Shown: positions 1-9,982 of the stretch, one piece after another | Layout: each line of letters begins with the position of its first letter | Numbering within the stretch: the stretch's first letter is position 1 | Assembly: GCA_903888515.1 (NCBI GenBank) | Contig: CAISTY010000210.1 | Coordinates: 1 to 45,671, forward strand | Source: Akkermansiaceae bacterium | Lineage (GTDB): Bacteria > Verrucomicrobiota > Verrucomicrobiia > Verrucomicrobiales > Akkermansiaceae | DNA length: 45,671 bases | Direction of reading: 5' to 3' | The notes under the pieces: model-generated | What the model was told of the DNA's origin: nothing | Databases searched by the model: none | The model's input: the letters and a program-made list of their open reading frames with translations, nothing else | Position numbers and translations under genes: made by a program

Positions 1-123
1 CACAGAGCCACCCAGCGGACCCAGCGCTTCATCCGGTGGGTCCGCGTCTGGATCTACAAGCAGGCTCCATGGCGCGATTCCCTGGCCCGCCTAAGGGAAG
101 TCTGGGGTGCCGCTTCAGCCTAG
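1..123 (+). CDS. C-terminal fragment of an unidentified protein
   Basis: An open frame enters from the left edge and ends at TAG 121-123. The last 40 residues are basic and rich in Trp and Arg (for example RFIRWVRVWIYKQAPWRD), then WGAASA. The composition looks like real coding sequence rather than noise, but 40 residues are too few to name a family. The next gene starts 76 bases downstream on the same strand. Confidence is low because the start lies outside the window. Confidence 0.35.
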   Translation, partial: HRATQRTQRFIRWVRVWIYKQAPWRDSLARLREVWGAASA

Positions 124-199
124 TTTTCCACACCGATCCCGTATGCGAATGCGACACGACACGCCTGATTCGCCCGCCTGATAACTGGAAAATAACAAG

Positions 200-3100
200 A
201 TGAAACCCCAGTCCACACTCCGTCTTTTCTTCAATGGTTGCATCGCCGCTCTGCTCGCGGCGCAGTCGGCTCAAGCCGCTGATAAATATTGGGACGGTAG
301 TGTCAGCACACGCGGATGGGATGATGTAGCGAATTGGTCCACTGCCTCGGGTGCCATCACGCCCGACCCCGTCAGCCGTTCCCGGAAGTTCTGATATTGC
401 GCATTTCAACATCAGCACGGTTAACACGGCACAGGTCGTCCCTTTGAAGAAGAACCAGTCGGCAGCAGGCTTGGTTTTCGCGAATACCTCCACCACCAGG
501 TTGCAAGGTGGAACCGAGTTGGGGAAAAACTATACCCTCACATTGGGCGCAAGCGGCATCCTCGTCAACAGTGGAGCGGGAAATGTGACGATCGGCTCCA
601 CTACGCTCGGAAATGTCTCCATCACCCTCAACGCGGCGCAGTCATGGACGAACAGTGCAACGAGCACGTTGACGATTGTAAATAATGTCACCAATGGCGC
701 GAACCTGCTGACCGTGGCCGGCACGGGCAATACCACCATCAACGGCGTGATTGGCAGTGGCAGCGGCGGCCTTGCCAAGGATGGCGCCGGCACGCTGACC
801 CTCTCCGGCACCAACACCTACACCGGCGTCACCACTCTCACCAGTGGCATCCTGTCGGTCGCCACCATCGGCAATGGCGGCGTGGCTGGCAATCTCGGCA
901 AAGCGAACAATGCGGCCTCCAACCTCGTGTTCAATGGCGGCACCCTCCAATACAATGGCGTGAGCGCCACCACCGACCGCAGCTTCACGATCAACACGGG
1001 CAAAGTGGGCACTCTCGAGGTGACCGCTAACACCCTGACCCTCTCCGGCGCAAGCGCCCTCACCAATGGCGCCCTCACCAAGACCGGTGCAGGCACCCTG
1101 ACCCTCACGGGCTCGAACCTTCACACCGGTGCCACCACGATCTCAGCGGGTAAGCTGGCTCTCAGTGGTGCGGGTGCCATCGCAGATACTTCCGCCGTGA
1201 ATCTTGCCACCTCGGGCGTCATCTTTGATATCTCGGCCATCACCGCCTCCGGCGAAACCGTCGGCTCGCTCGCCGGCGTGAGCGGGTCCTCGGTGGTTCT
1301 GGGGGCTAAAAAACTCACGGCTGGCGGCGACAACACGAGCACCAGTTTTGCCGGTGTCCTCTCCGGCACCGGCGGGTCGCTGACCAAAACAGGCACCCAA
1401 ACCCTGACCCTTTCCGGCGTCAATACCTACACCGGCGGAACCACGATTTCGGGCGGCAAACTGAGTGTCGCGGCCTCCTCCGCCCTCGGCCTCGAGGGCA
1501 ACAATCTAACCATCGCCGCCGACGCCACCCTGGTCACCACGGGCTCCTTCAACACCTCGCGTGCCACCACTCTCAATGGCAGCGGCGGCACCGGCGGAAC
1601 TTTTGAGGTGGGTTCGGGTACAACCCTGCAATACACCTCCAGTTCGATCATCAGCGGTGCCGGTAGTCTGATCAAGACCGGCACCGGCACGCTTTTGTTA
1701 GAAGGTGCCAACACCTACACCGGCGGCACTTACCTCAATGCGGGCACCACCCAGATCGGCAACGACGCGGCCTTGGGCGCGGCACCCACGCCCGGAAGCG
1801 CCGACTATGCGCTCCGCATGGCGGATGGCGCCACGCTTCAGATTCTGACGAGTTCCACGAACACCCAGCGCCAACTCATCTTGAATGGAAGCGGAAGCTC
1901 TGGCGCGGGCAGCACATTCGAAGTCACCAATGGCTTCACTCATGTGCGCTCGGGCTTGGTCTCGGGCACAGGCAAACTCAATCTAACGGGCACTGGCACG
2001 ATGGTGCTCAGCAATGCCAATACCTACAGCGGAGGCACGAGCATCACCACTGGCACCTTGCAGGTGACCAACACCAACACCAACACCAGCGACAGCGCCA
2101 CCGGAATCGGAGCGGTGACCGTGGGCAGCGGCGGCACCCTGAAAGGCAGCGCCACGGCGGGCCAAGGATTCATCACGGGAACGGTGGGCGTCAATAGCGG
2201 GGCCGAGTTGTTAGCCACCGGAGGGGCCACCCTCACACTCGGCGGCCTCACGCTCAATACCGGCTCGCTCAGCACCTTCCAACTGGGCTCAGACACCTCC
2301 ACATCCTTGGTCAATATCACGGGTAACAACTTGTTCTCACTGGCGGGCGCCTCAACCATTGACATCATCAATACAGGCTCGATGGCCGCCGGGACCTATC
2401 ACCTGTTTGACTACACCGGAACCGCTTTTGCGAATCTGAACAATCTGGTCTTAGCCGATTCACATACCGGCCTTTATAATCTCAGCTTGGTCCACAACAC
2501 GGGCAGCACCTCGGTTGATCTCGACGTCACGGCCATCACGCAGCAGTGGAAGAAGGGCGGATCTAACACCAATTGGAGCGATGCGGGCAATTGGTGGGTT
2601 GCGGGCGGCGGGCCGGACGCGACCGGTGCCGAGGCGCTGTTCCTCAACAACAACGGCGTTGGTTTTAATTCTACCGAAACCGTGACGATCGATACAAGCT
2701 GCACGGTGGGCTCGGTCGTGTTCAATAATGCCACCACGGCTTTCACCATCGCAGCTTCGACCGACCAGACCCTGACCCTGGACGAGACGGGTGGTGGCAA
2801 CGCCGTCATCCATGTCATCGCCGGCAGCAGCGCCATCAGCGCCCCGGTGGTTCTGGCGGACAACCTGCATGCGGTCGTTGCTGCAAGTGCCAGCCTGACC
2901 CTCAGCGGCGCCATCAGCGGCAGTGGCAAATCCCTGGAAAAATCGGGCACCGGGACACTCACCTTGAGCGGATCGTCCGCCAACACCTATGACGGCCTGA
3001 CCACCGTGGCCGAAGGAACCCTCACCCTCAGCAAGACGGCCAGCGTCAATGCCATAGGCACCGGCGGCCTGCACATCGACATCGGTGCGACGGCGGCACT

Positions 3101-4979
3101 GGGTGCATCCAATCAAATCGAGGATGAGGCCAGCGTGAGCGTCAACGGCACGTTTTCCATTGGAGCCTACGCCGAGACCATCGCCGGTCTGGTCGGCCAA
3201 GGTGAAGTCACGACCAGCACCAGTGGGGTGCTGACCCTTGCTAGTACCGCAAACTCGACGTTCTTGGGCGTCATCTCCGGGAGCGGCTCACTTGCCAAAG
3301 CCGGTTCGGGCACGCTCACGCTCAACGGAAACAATACCTACAGCGGTGGCACTTCTATCAACGGCGGCACCCTGAGTGTGGGCTCAAATGCCAATTTGGG
3401 CATTGCTACCGGCGGCATCGCTTTTGGTGGCGGCACCTTGTTTTTCTCGGGCAGCTTCGAAAGCGCCAGAGGCATCGTCCTCAACAGCGGCGGCGGAACC
3501 CTCGACACCGACGGCAGCAGCGTCGTTCTAACAGGTCTTATCAGTGGCGCGTCGGGCAACACCCTCACCAAAGCCGGCCTCGGCACCGTGGACATCGACC
3601 ACGCCAACACCTACTCCGGTGCCACCGTCATCAACGGCGGCATCCTGCGCCTGAGCAACGCCGCAGCACTCGGAGATGCCACTGTCGGCACCACGGTCAA
3701 CGCGGGCGGGGAAATCGAAATTGACGGCTCCGGCCTCACCATCGCCGAACCGCTCACGCTGCACGGCGGCGAAGTCTGCAACCTCGCCAACACCAACACC
3801 TACAGTGCCGCCATCACTCTAACAGCAAATTCGGGCATCGACGCCGATGCCGGCACCCTGATCATCACCGGCGTGATTGGCGGGGGATCGTATGGCCTAA
3901 CCAAATATGGGGCCGGCACCGTGCAACTCAGTAATGCCAACACCTACACCGGCGCAACCACCGTCAGTGAAGGCACGCTGGCTTATGGCATCTCCGGTGC
4001 CCTGATGACCGGCATCGTCACGGTCGATGGTGCCACGGCCGTTCTGGCCTTGGACTCCAACTCCGACAGCGTAGGCATCGTGACCGTTGCAAACGGTGGC
4101 AGCATCACCGGTTCAGGCGGCGTGCTTAGCAGCACTGGATCCTTTGAAATGCAGCATGGCTCGGTCTCTGCGATCCTTGCCGGCTCGAGTATCGCGCTCA
4201 ATAAAACCACTCCCGATACGGTCACCCTCACAGGCGCTAACACCTACACCGGCGCAACCATCGTGAGCGGGGGAAAATTGACCATTGGTTCGTCCGGAAC
4301 GATCAACGACACCAGCAGCGTGACCATTGGAACCACCAATACTCTAGCAACTGCTCAATTCGACTACAACTCCGCCACTGCGCTGTCGAAGACGGTATCC
4401 TTCGCCACGGATTCCACTGGCGGCATCCTCAGCGGTACCGGCACGATCACCAATGCCGTCGCCGTGACCTCAGGCAACATACAAACCGCAGGCACTGCGG
4501 TCACTGCAAGTAATCCTACCGCCACCCTGGGCACGGAGACCTTCACCGCTGGCATCACCTACAACGAGGGCTCGATCTTCGAGTGGAACCTCACCGGAAA
4601 TACCGCCACCGAAAACGGGACGCGCCGTACCGACTACGACGCTGTCAATACGGGGGCCTTGGCGACAACCGGAACCGGAGCTATTTTCCGGGTGGTGCTG
4701 AATGGTGCCCAGAACTTCAGCGAGACTTTCTGGGATACCACCCGGCAATGGGCTGATATCTTCACCGGCGTTAACGGCACTGGCAATTGGGACATCGCGT
4801 CGATCTTTACCAGCATGCAATATTGGAACAGCGCTGGCGACCTGCTAGGCCCTCCAACCGGCCAAGGCTCGTTCTCCATGACCGGCACCACGCTCACTTG
4901 GACTGCCGTGCCCGAGCCCACCAGCGCGCTCGCCGGGTTGTTGTTAGGTGCAGGCCTGCTGCGCCGCAGGCGCAAATAA
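200..4979 (+). CDS. PEP-CTERM autotransporter-associated beta-strand repeat protein (frameshifted near the start)
   Basis: Large exported surface protein of about 1590 residues. The ATG at 200 opens a clear signal peptide (hydrophobic CIAALLAAQ core, cleavage near AQAAD), followed by YWDGSVSTRGWDDVANW. That frame stops at 394, while the rest of the protein continues in the next frame from about 365-390 to the TAA at 4979. One extra base, or two missing, near the CCCC run at 367-370 would explain this. The body holds about ten copies of the repeat GTGTLTLSGxNTYTGGTT, typical of autotransporter-associated beta-strand repeats, which form a parallel beta-helix. The C terminus has VPEP, a short hydrophobic stretch and RRRRK, the PEP-CTERM exosortase signal, with no autotransporter barrel. 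A GTG at 351 could in theory start a leaderless form, but this is unlikely because the signal peptide belongs to this protein. Confidence 0.85.
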
Positions 4980-4980
4980 G

Positions 4981-5005
4981 GTAGGGCGTGGCGGCCCGCC
5001 GCGCC
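4981..5005 (+). repeat. GTAG-type REP hairpin, copy 1
   Basis: GTAG at 4981-4984 is followed by GGCGTGGCGG (4985-4994) and CCGCCGCGCC (4996-5005), which pair except for one position. It starts one base after the stop of the PEP-CTERM gene. The same sequence recurs at 9624-9649. A GTAG head plus GC-rich hairpin is the structure known for REP elements mobilised by RAYT transposases. Confidence 0.7.
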
Positions 5006-5039
5006 GACTTTTCCCTTATCCGCCTACCCCGACAATCAC

Positions 5040-5065
5040 GGACAAGCGGGGCCGCTTGTCCCTAT
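5040..5065 (-). repeat. REP-like hairpin (ATAG variant)
   Basis: Perfect 10-bp arms GGACAAGCGG (5040-5049) and CCGCTTGTCC (5052-5061) lie next to ATAG read on the minus strand (5062-5065). The region 4980-5241 holds this element and REP copy 1 and shows no gene. Confidence 0.55.
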
Positions 5066-5241
5066 CATTTTTTCCCATCGGCCGCGCCGTGATTGTTCCC
5101 TTTCGGGCGGACAAGTCGGCGGACGATCCGGTCCGCTCTGCCGAAATTCACCCCGACCACGCTGGCATCCGCTGAAAAAACATCATCTACGCATTGTTTC
5201 CTTGAAAGAAGTGCGTTTTTGTCAGTGTATCGGCACGTCGT

Positions 5242-7065
5242 ATGGATCATTCATTCACCACCCACCGCCGATTCGCGTGGCTCGCCGCCACCTGTGCCAC
5301 AACATTCATTTATGCCGCAGCAGGTGCCGAGGAGCATTCAGCCATGGATGTCGCCTTCGCCGCCGATGGCAAAACCTTGGCCGTCACCGATGCCACCAGC
5401 CCTTCAGTGGTCCTCATGGATCCCGCAACACGCGCGATTCTGCGTACCGTGAAACTCGCCGGACCACCGGCCGGATTGGCGTGGGCAGCCGATGGCAAAC
5501 ACCTTTACGCCTCGGAATCCGGCACCAGTGGCATCGCTGACATCGATCCGGCCAGCGGTTCCGTCACCCGCCGCTTCACCACTGGCCGCTATCCGCGCGG
5601 ACTGGTTGTCGTACCCCGCCGCAATCTTTTGCTCGCCACCGATAGCGGCCTCAACCAACTCACCGTGATCGATCTCGCCACCGGCACCACCAAAGCCGAT
5701 GTCCCCGTCGGTTACCAACCCACCACCGTGGCCATCTCCCCGGACGAGTCGCTCGCCTTTGTCAGCAACCTCCTTCCTGCCACCTCCTCCATCGCGCCTG
5801 ACACCGCTACCGAAGTTTCCGTCATCGACCTCAACACGCTCAAACCCAAGCCCGCCATCCGCTTGCCCCTTGGCTCCACCAACGCCCGCGGGATCGTGGT
5901 CAGCGGCGACGGACGCACCGTTTTCGTGTGCCACACTCTGGGTCGTTTCAACCTGCCCACCACTCAACTCGACCGCGGTTGGATCAACACCAATGCCCTC
6001 ACCATCATCGACGCCGCATCTAGCAAGATCACCGCCACCGTGCTTCTGGATCAAGTGATGGACGGTGCCGCCGACCCCTGGGGCGTCACCATCGATCCCT
6101 CCGGCCTGCGTTTGTTTGTCAGCCTGTCCGGCGTTCACCAACTCGCCGTCATTGATCTGGAACGACTACCGGAAATCTTCAAACAATCGCCCGAATTGCT
6201 CGTCAATGATCTGGCCGCGCTCTACCGCAGCAACCTGATCCGTCGCATCGACATGCCAGCCCAAGGACCGCGTGGCCTCGCCGTCTCGCCAGACGGCAAA
6301 CTCGTCGCCATCGCCGGTTATTTTTCGGGCAACGTCGTCCTAACAGACATGAACGGCGCCAATCCCGTTTCCGTTCCGCTAGGCCCGCAAGCCCCTCCTT
6401 CGCTCGCCCGACAAGGCGAAGCCCTCTTCCACGATGCCGGTCGCTGTTTCCAGCGCTGGCTCAGTTGTGCCTCCTGCCACGCCGACGCGCGGGCCGACGG
6501 TCTCAATTGGGATTTGCTCAACGACGGCCTCGGCAATCCGAAAAATGCCCGTTCGCTGGTTCTGGCCGGCAGCACCCCGCCGCTGATGTCACACTCCGCA
6601 CGTTCCAGTTTGGGGCCGTGCGTGCACGCTGGTTTCGTCCACATTCTGTTTACGGAACCCAAGGATCAGGACGTGGTGGCGGTCGCCGCCTATATCCAAT
6701 CCCTCAAACCTGTCGTCAGCCCCTACCGCAAACCGGACGGATCTCTCAACGAGGCCGCATTGCGTGGTGAGAAAATCTTCAACGACCCGCAAGTCGCCTG
6801 CGCCAAGTGTCACCCGGGTCCGCTCTTTACCAACCTCGCCTCGGTCGATGTCGGGACCAGCCGTCCATCCGACCGCGGTGTCCTCACCTTCGATACGACC
6901 AGCCTCGTCGAAATGTGGCGCACCGCGCCCTACCTCCACGATGGCAGCGCCGTCACCCTCCGCCAAGTCTTGGTCGAAGAAAACAAAACCGACAAACACG
7001 GCGTCACCTCCAAACTCACCCCCGCCCAAATCGACGACCTCGTCGCCTATTTGTTGTCGCTCTAA
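5242..7065 (+). CDS. Exported YVTN beta-propeller / di-haem cytochrome c peroxidase-like protein
   Basis: Protein of 607 residues. The N terminus is a signal peptide ending near AAAGAEE. Residues about 35-400 form a YVTN/NHL-like beta-propeller with repeated units such as VLMDPATRAILRTVKLAG and DGKHLYASE. The C-terminal part has two c-type haem motifs, CASCH at 409-413 and CAKCH at 520-524. It also has a MauG/cytochrome-c-peroxidase-like ending (APYLHDGSAVTL, then DLVAYLLSL). The expected role is a periplasmic electron-transfer or oxidising enzyme carried on a propeller; the substrate is unknown. The gene lies 20 bases before a second cytochrome gene on the same strand, so the two are probably co-transcribed. 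No Shine-Dalgarno sequence is seen; the start is chosen from the signal peptide. Confidence 0.85.
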   Translation: MDHSFTTHRRFAWLAATCATTFIYAAAGAEEHSAMDVAFAADGKTLAVTDATSPSVVLMDPATRAILRTVKLAGPPAGLAWAADGKHLYASESGTSGIADIDPASGSVTRRFTTGRYPRGLVVVPRRNLLLATDSGLNQLTVIDLATGTTKADVPVGYQPTTVAISPDESLAFVSNLLPATSSIAPDTATEVSVIDLNTLKPKPAIRLPLGSTNARGIVVSGDGRTVFVCHTLGRFNLPTTQLDRGWINTNALTIIDAASSKITATVLLDQVMDGAADPWGVTIDPSGLRLFVSLSGVHQLAVIDLERLPEIFKQSPELLVNDLAALYRSNLIRRIDMPAQGPRGLAVSPDGKLVAIAGYFSGNVVLTDMNGANPVSVPLGPQAPPSLARQGEALFHDAGRCFQRWLSCASCHADARADGLNWDLLNDGLGNPKNARSLVLAGSTPPLMSHSARSSLGPCVHAGFVHILFTEPKDQDVVAVAAYIQSLKPVVSPYRKPDGSLNEAALRGEKIFNDPQVACAKCHPGPLFTNLASVDVGTSRPSDRGVLTFDTTSLVEMWRTAPYLHDGSAVTLRQVLVEENKTDKHGVTSKLTPAQIDDLVAYLLSL

Positions 7066-7085
7066 CATCATCCGAGATCGTTCCC

Positions 7086-9551
7086 GTGAGTGCGGTCCGT
7101 CTTATATCCGCAGTGCTTGCATTGGCGGTCGGAATGACGGATGGCATCGCCGCCGATGTCCGCAGCGAAGTGCTGGCCAGGGCACCGGCGCTCAGGGAAA
7201 TCGTCTTCGCGGTGCGCAAGCCCTATGATCGCGACGGTCATTGGTATGCCAATTTCAGCTACTACGGACCCGATGAAAACCGCGTGGCCTACCTGCCCGG
7301 CGGGCGCCTGTGCAAACTCGACCTTGTTAGCGGGCTGGTCACCAACATCATCGACGATCCGTTAGGCGGCATCCGCGACCCGGTCCTAAACCACGACGCC
7401 ACCCGCATCCTGTTTGCCTGGCGCAAGGGTGCCGGGCAGCACTATCACCTCCACGATTGCCGCCTCGACGGCACGGACCTGCGCCAACTCACCGACGGAC
7501 CGTGGGATGACTTCGAGCCCAGCCACCTGCCCGATGGTGGCATCGTTTTCGTCTCCAGCAGGTGCAAACGCTGGGTGCAATGCTGGCTCACCCAGGTCGC
7601 CACCCTCCACCGCTGCGATGCCGACGGACGCAACATCGAGTTGCTCTCCGCCAACCTCGAACATGACAACACCCCGTGGCCGCTCCCCGATGGCCGCATC
7701 CTCTATCAGCGATGGGAATACATCGACCGCTCACAGGTCCACTACCACCACCTCTGGACCACCAATCCGGACGGTACCAACCAGATGATTTACTACGGCA
7801 ACCAAAGCCCGGGAGTCGTCATGATCGATGCCAAACCGATCCCGATGTCCGATCAGGTCGTCAGCATCTTCTCCCCCGGCCACGGCCAGAGGGAACATGC
7901 CGGCAAGGTGGTCACGCTCAGCCCGAGTCTGGGCCCCGACGACAACGCGGCCGTCCGTGATCTCACAGGCGCCGCCGATTTCCGCGACCCGTGGCCGTTG
8001 GCGACCGACGCGTTCCTCGTCGCACGCGGTCCCGAACTCCTCGCCATGAACGGAAATGGCGCGACCGCCCCGCTCTTCACTCTATCCGAAACCGACCGCA
8101 AGGCCGGCTTCTTGCTTCACGAGCCGCGCCCGGTGCTGCCGCGACCACTGGAAAAAATCATTGCCCGCCAATCCGATCCGGCCCAGACCACCGGCAAATT
8201 GATCCTCTCCAACATCCTCGATGGCCGCAACATGCAGGGCGTCAAACCCGGCGAAATCCGCCAGTTGTTGGTTCTCGAGCCGCTCCCCAAACCGATCAAC
8301 TACACCGGCGGCATGGACCCGCTCACCTACGGCGGATCGTTCACCCTCCAACGCGTCGTCGGTACCGTGCCCGTCGAAGCCGACGGCTCGGCCTACCTCG
8401 AACTGCCCGCACGCCGCAGCTTCTTCTTCATCGCACTCGACGCGAACAACCTCGCGGTCAAACGCATGCAGAGTTTTCTAACAGTCCAGCCCGGAGAAGT
8501 CACCAGTTGCATCGGCTGCCACGAACAACGCAGCCGCACCAGCCTGCCACCGCGCAATCTCCAGGCTTTGCAGCGTCCGGCGAGCAAGATCACGCCGGTC
8601 CCGGATGTGCCCGACGTCTTCGACTTCCCGCGCGACATTCAACCCATCCTCGACGCGGCTTGCGGGGATTGCCATGGCTACGAAAAAACCGCCCGCGGCG
8701 GCCCGCGTTCCGGTAAACTCGTTCTAACGGGTGATCGCGGCCCGATGTTCAGCCATAGCTATTTCATGATGACCATCGCCGGGCTTTTTTCCGATGGCCG
8801 CAACCGTCCGACGAGCAACTACCCGCCGCGTACGCTGGGGTCCTCGGCAAGCCGCCTGCTCAAGCTCATTGACGGTTCCCACCACAAGGCCACCGTTACC
8901 CCGCGCCAAGCGACCATGCTCCGGCTCTGGATCGATGCGGCGGCCACCTACCCGGGCACCTACGCGGCTCTCGGTACCGGCATGATCGGCGGCTATCAGG
9001 AAAACAAACAGGTCGGCACCGACCACGATTGGCCGTCCACCCGTGCCGCGAGAGAGATGATTCAAGCCCGCTGTGCCGCCTGTCACACGGGCAAAGGTGC
9101 TCCGCCACTGCCGCGATCGCTCTCCGATGAACGCGGCACCTCGTTCTGGCAACCGAAAATCCCCGACCAATCGCTCGTCACCAGCCGCCATCTCGTCTTC
9201 AACCTCAGCCGACCGGAGAAATCCGTGATGTTGTTAGCCCCGCTCGCCCGCGCCGCCGGCGGCTATCAACTCTGTCAACAGGCGAACGACCCCGCGCCGG
9301 TTTTTCCCGACAAGGCGGACCCCGGCTATCAGGCAATCCTCGCGATGATCAGCGCAGGTAAACAGCACCTGGAATCCATCACCCGCTTCGACATGAAGGA
9401 CTTCAAACCCCACCCCGCCTATATCCGCGAAATGAAACGCTACGGCATCCTGCGCGCCGCCCTCCCGCCCACCACCACGGTCGATCCCTATCAGACCGAC
9501 CGCCGCTATTGGCAATCGCTCTGGCATCAACCACCCGCGCCGACCCACTGA
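7086..9551 (+). CDS. Exported PD40 (TolB-like) multihaem cytochrome, HZS-alpha-like family
   Basis: Protein of 821 residues from GTG 7086, chosen because it opens a signal peptide (hydrophobic LISAVLALAVG, cleavage near GIAAD). The open frame extends further upstream but only overlaps the previous gene. Residues about 105-255 carry PD40/TolB-type propeller blades (for example DGTDLRQLTDGPWDDFEPSHL without its flanks). Three CXXCH haem motifs follow: CIGCH at 475, CGDCH at 526 and CAACH at 663. Such PD40-plus-haem proteins, with similarity to the middle part of the hydrazine synthase alpha subunit, are widespread in Planctomycetes and Verrucomicrobia, so this does not imply hydrazine synthesis. 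With the upstream gene it probably forms a periplasmic redox unit of unknown substrate. Confidence 0.82.
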   Translation: MSAVRLISAVLALAVGMTDGIAADVRSEVLARAPALREIVFAVRKPYDRDGHWYANFSYYGPDENRVAYLPGGRLCKLDLVSGLVTNIIDDPLGGIRDPVLNHDATRILFAWRKGAGQHYHLHDCRLDGTDLRQLTDGPWDDFEPSHLPDGGIVFVSSRCKRWVQCWLTQVATLHRCDADGRNIELLSANLEHDNTPWPLPDGRILYQRWEYIDRSQVHYHHLWTTNPDGTNQMIYYGNQSPGVVMIDAKPIPMSDQVVSIFSPGHGQREHAGKVVTLSPSLGPDDNAAVRDLTGAADFRDPWPLATDAFLVARGPELLAMNGNGATAPLFTLSETDRKAGFLLHEPRPVLPRPLEKIIARQSDPAQTTGKLILSNILDGRNMQGVKPGEIRQLLVLEPLPKPINYTGGMDPLTYGGSFTLQRVVGTVPVEADGSAYLELPARRSFFFIALDANNLAVKRMQSFLTVQPGEVTSCIGCHEQRSRTSLPPRNLQALQRPASKITPVPDVPDVFDFPRDIQPILDAACGDCHGYEKTARGGPRSGKLVLTGDRGPMFSHSYFMMTIAGLFSDGRNRPTSNYPPRTLGSSASRLLKLIDGSHHKATVTPRQATMLRLWIDAAATYPGTYAALGTGMIGGYQENKQVGTDHDWPSTRAAREMIQARCAACHTGKGAPPLPRSLSDERGTSFWQPKIPDQSLVTSRHLVFNLSRPEKSVMLLAPLARAAGGYQLCQQANDPAPVFPDKADPGYQAILAMISAGKQHLESITRFDMKDFKPHPAYIREMKRYGILRAALPPTTTVDPYQTDRRYWQSLWHQPPAPTH

Positions 9552-9623
9552 TACGACCTTCACAACTCAGCGTTTGACCTCGGAAACGCCGTAGTGTCGA
9601 GCAAGCCGGATTCCCTGAAATGG

Positions 9624-9649
9624 TAGGGCGTGGCGGCCTCGCCGCGCCG
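9624..9649 (+). repeat. GTAG-type REP hairpin, copy 2
   Basis: GTAG 9624-9627 is followed by GGCGTGGCGG, a short CCT loop and CGCCGCGCC. It is almost identical to the element at 4981-5005. Confidence 0.7.
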
Positions 9650-9756
9650 TGACTGGCCTTGCGGCCTGAAAGGACACGGAGGAAGCGAATGGCTAAGCGC
9701 ATGGATTTTAGCGAATCAAGCTCCCTCCATTCGCACCGCCATCCGGCGGACAAGTG

Positions 9757-9782
9757 GGACGGCCGAGGCCGGCCGTCCCTAC
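9757..9782 (-). repeat. GTAG-type REP hairpin, minus orientation
   Basis: On the minus strand GTAG (9782-9779) is followed by GGACGGCC, a short loop and the complementary arm GGCCGTCC. Structure is as in the other REP copies, but the arm sequence differs. Confidence 0.6.
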
Positions 9783-9982
9783 CATTGAGGGAATTGAACT
9801 TGCTCGGCCATTCGACCCAAACGAGGTGGTTTGCTGAGTTCTGAAGGATGATCAAGCCGCTTTCCAAGATGAGTGCCATGGCGATTGACCAATGGAATAC
9901 TCCGATTGGCACCCACCTTCTAGCAGAATCCGCCTGATCCGGCAAGGATAACCTGTCATCCGCAATCAGGCCGCAAGACAGT

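Larger units (their letters stand above)
9552..9982. other. Intergenic region with REP elements, no convincing gene
   Basis: This 431-base gap lies between convergent genes. It holds two REP hairpins (9624-9649 and 9757-9782). Short open frames exist on both strands (for example 9659-9844 plus) but they run through the hairpins and look like repeat-derived sequence, not genes. Confidence 0.6.

Noticed and set aside
770..4300. Possible CRISPR-like periodic repeats
   Set aside because: The periodicity is in frame and encodes beta-strand repeats; there are no constant repeats with unique spacers.
200..4979. Several long minus-strand open frames inside the PEP-CTERM gene
   Set aside because: They mirror the Thr/Gly/Ser-rich repeats of the plus strand and have no recognisable protein features.
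4985..5241. Small plus-strand frames between the first two genes
   Set aside because: They run through REP hairpins and have no family features.
7086..9551. Hydrazine synthase and anammox metabolism
   Set aside because: Only a general PD40/haem similarity; no other anammox gene is present and the family is widespread.
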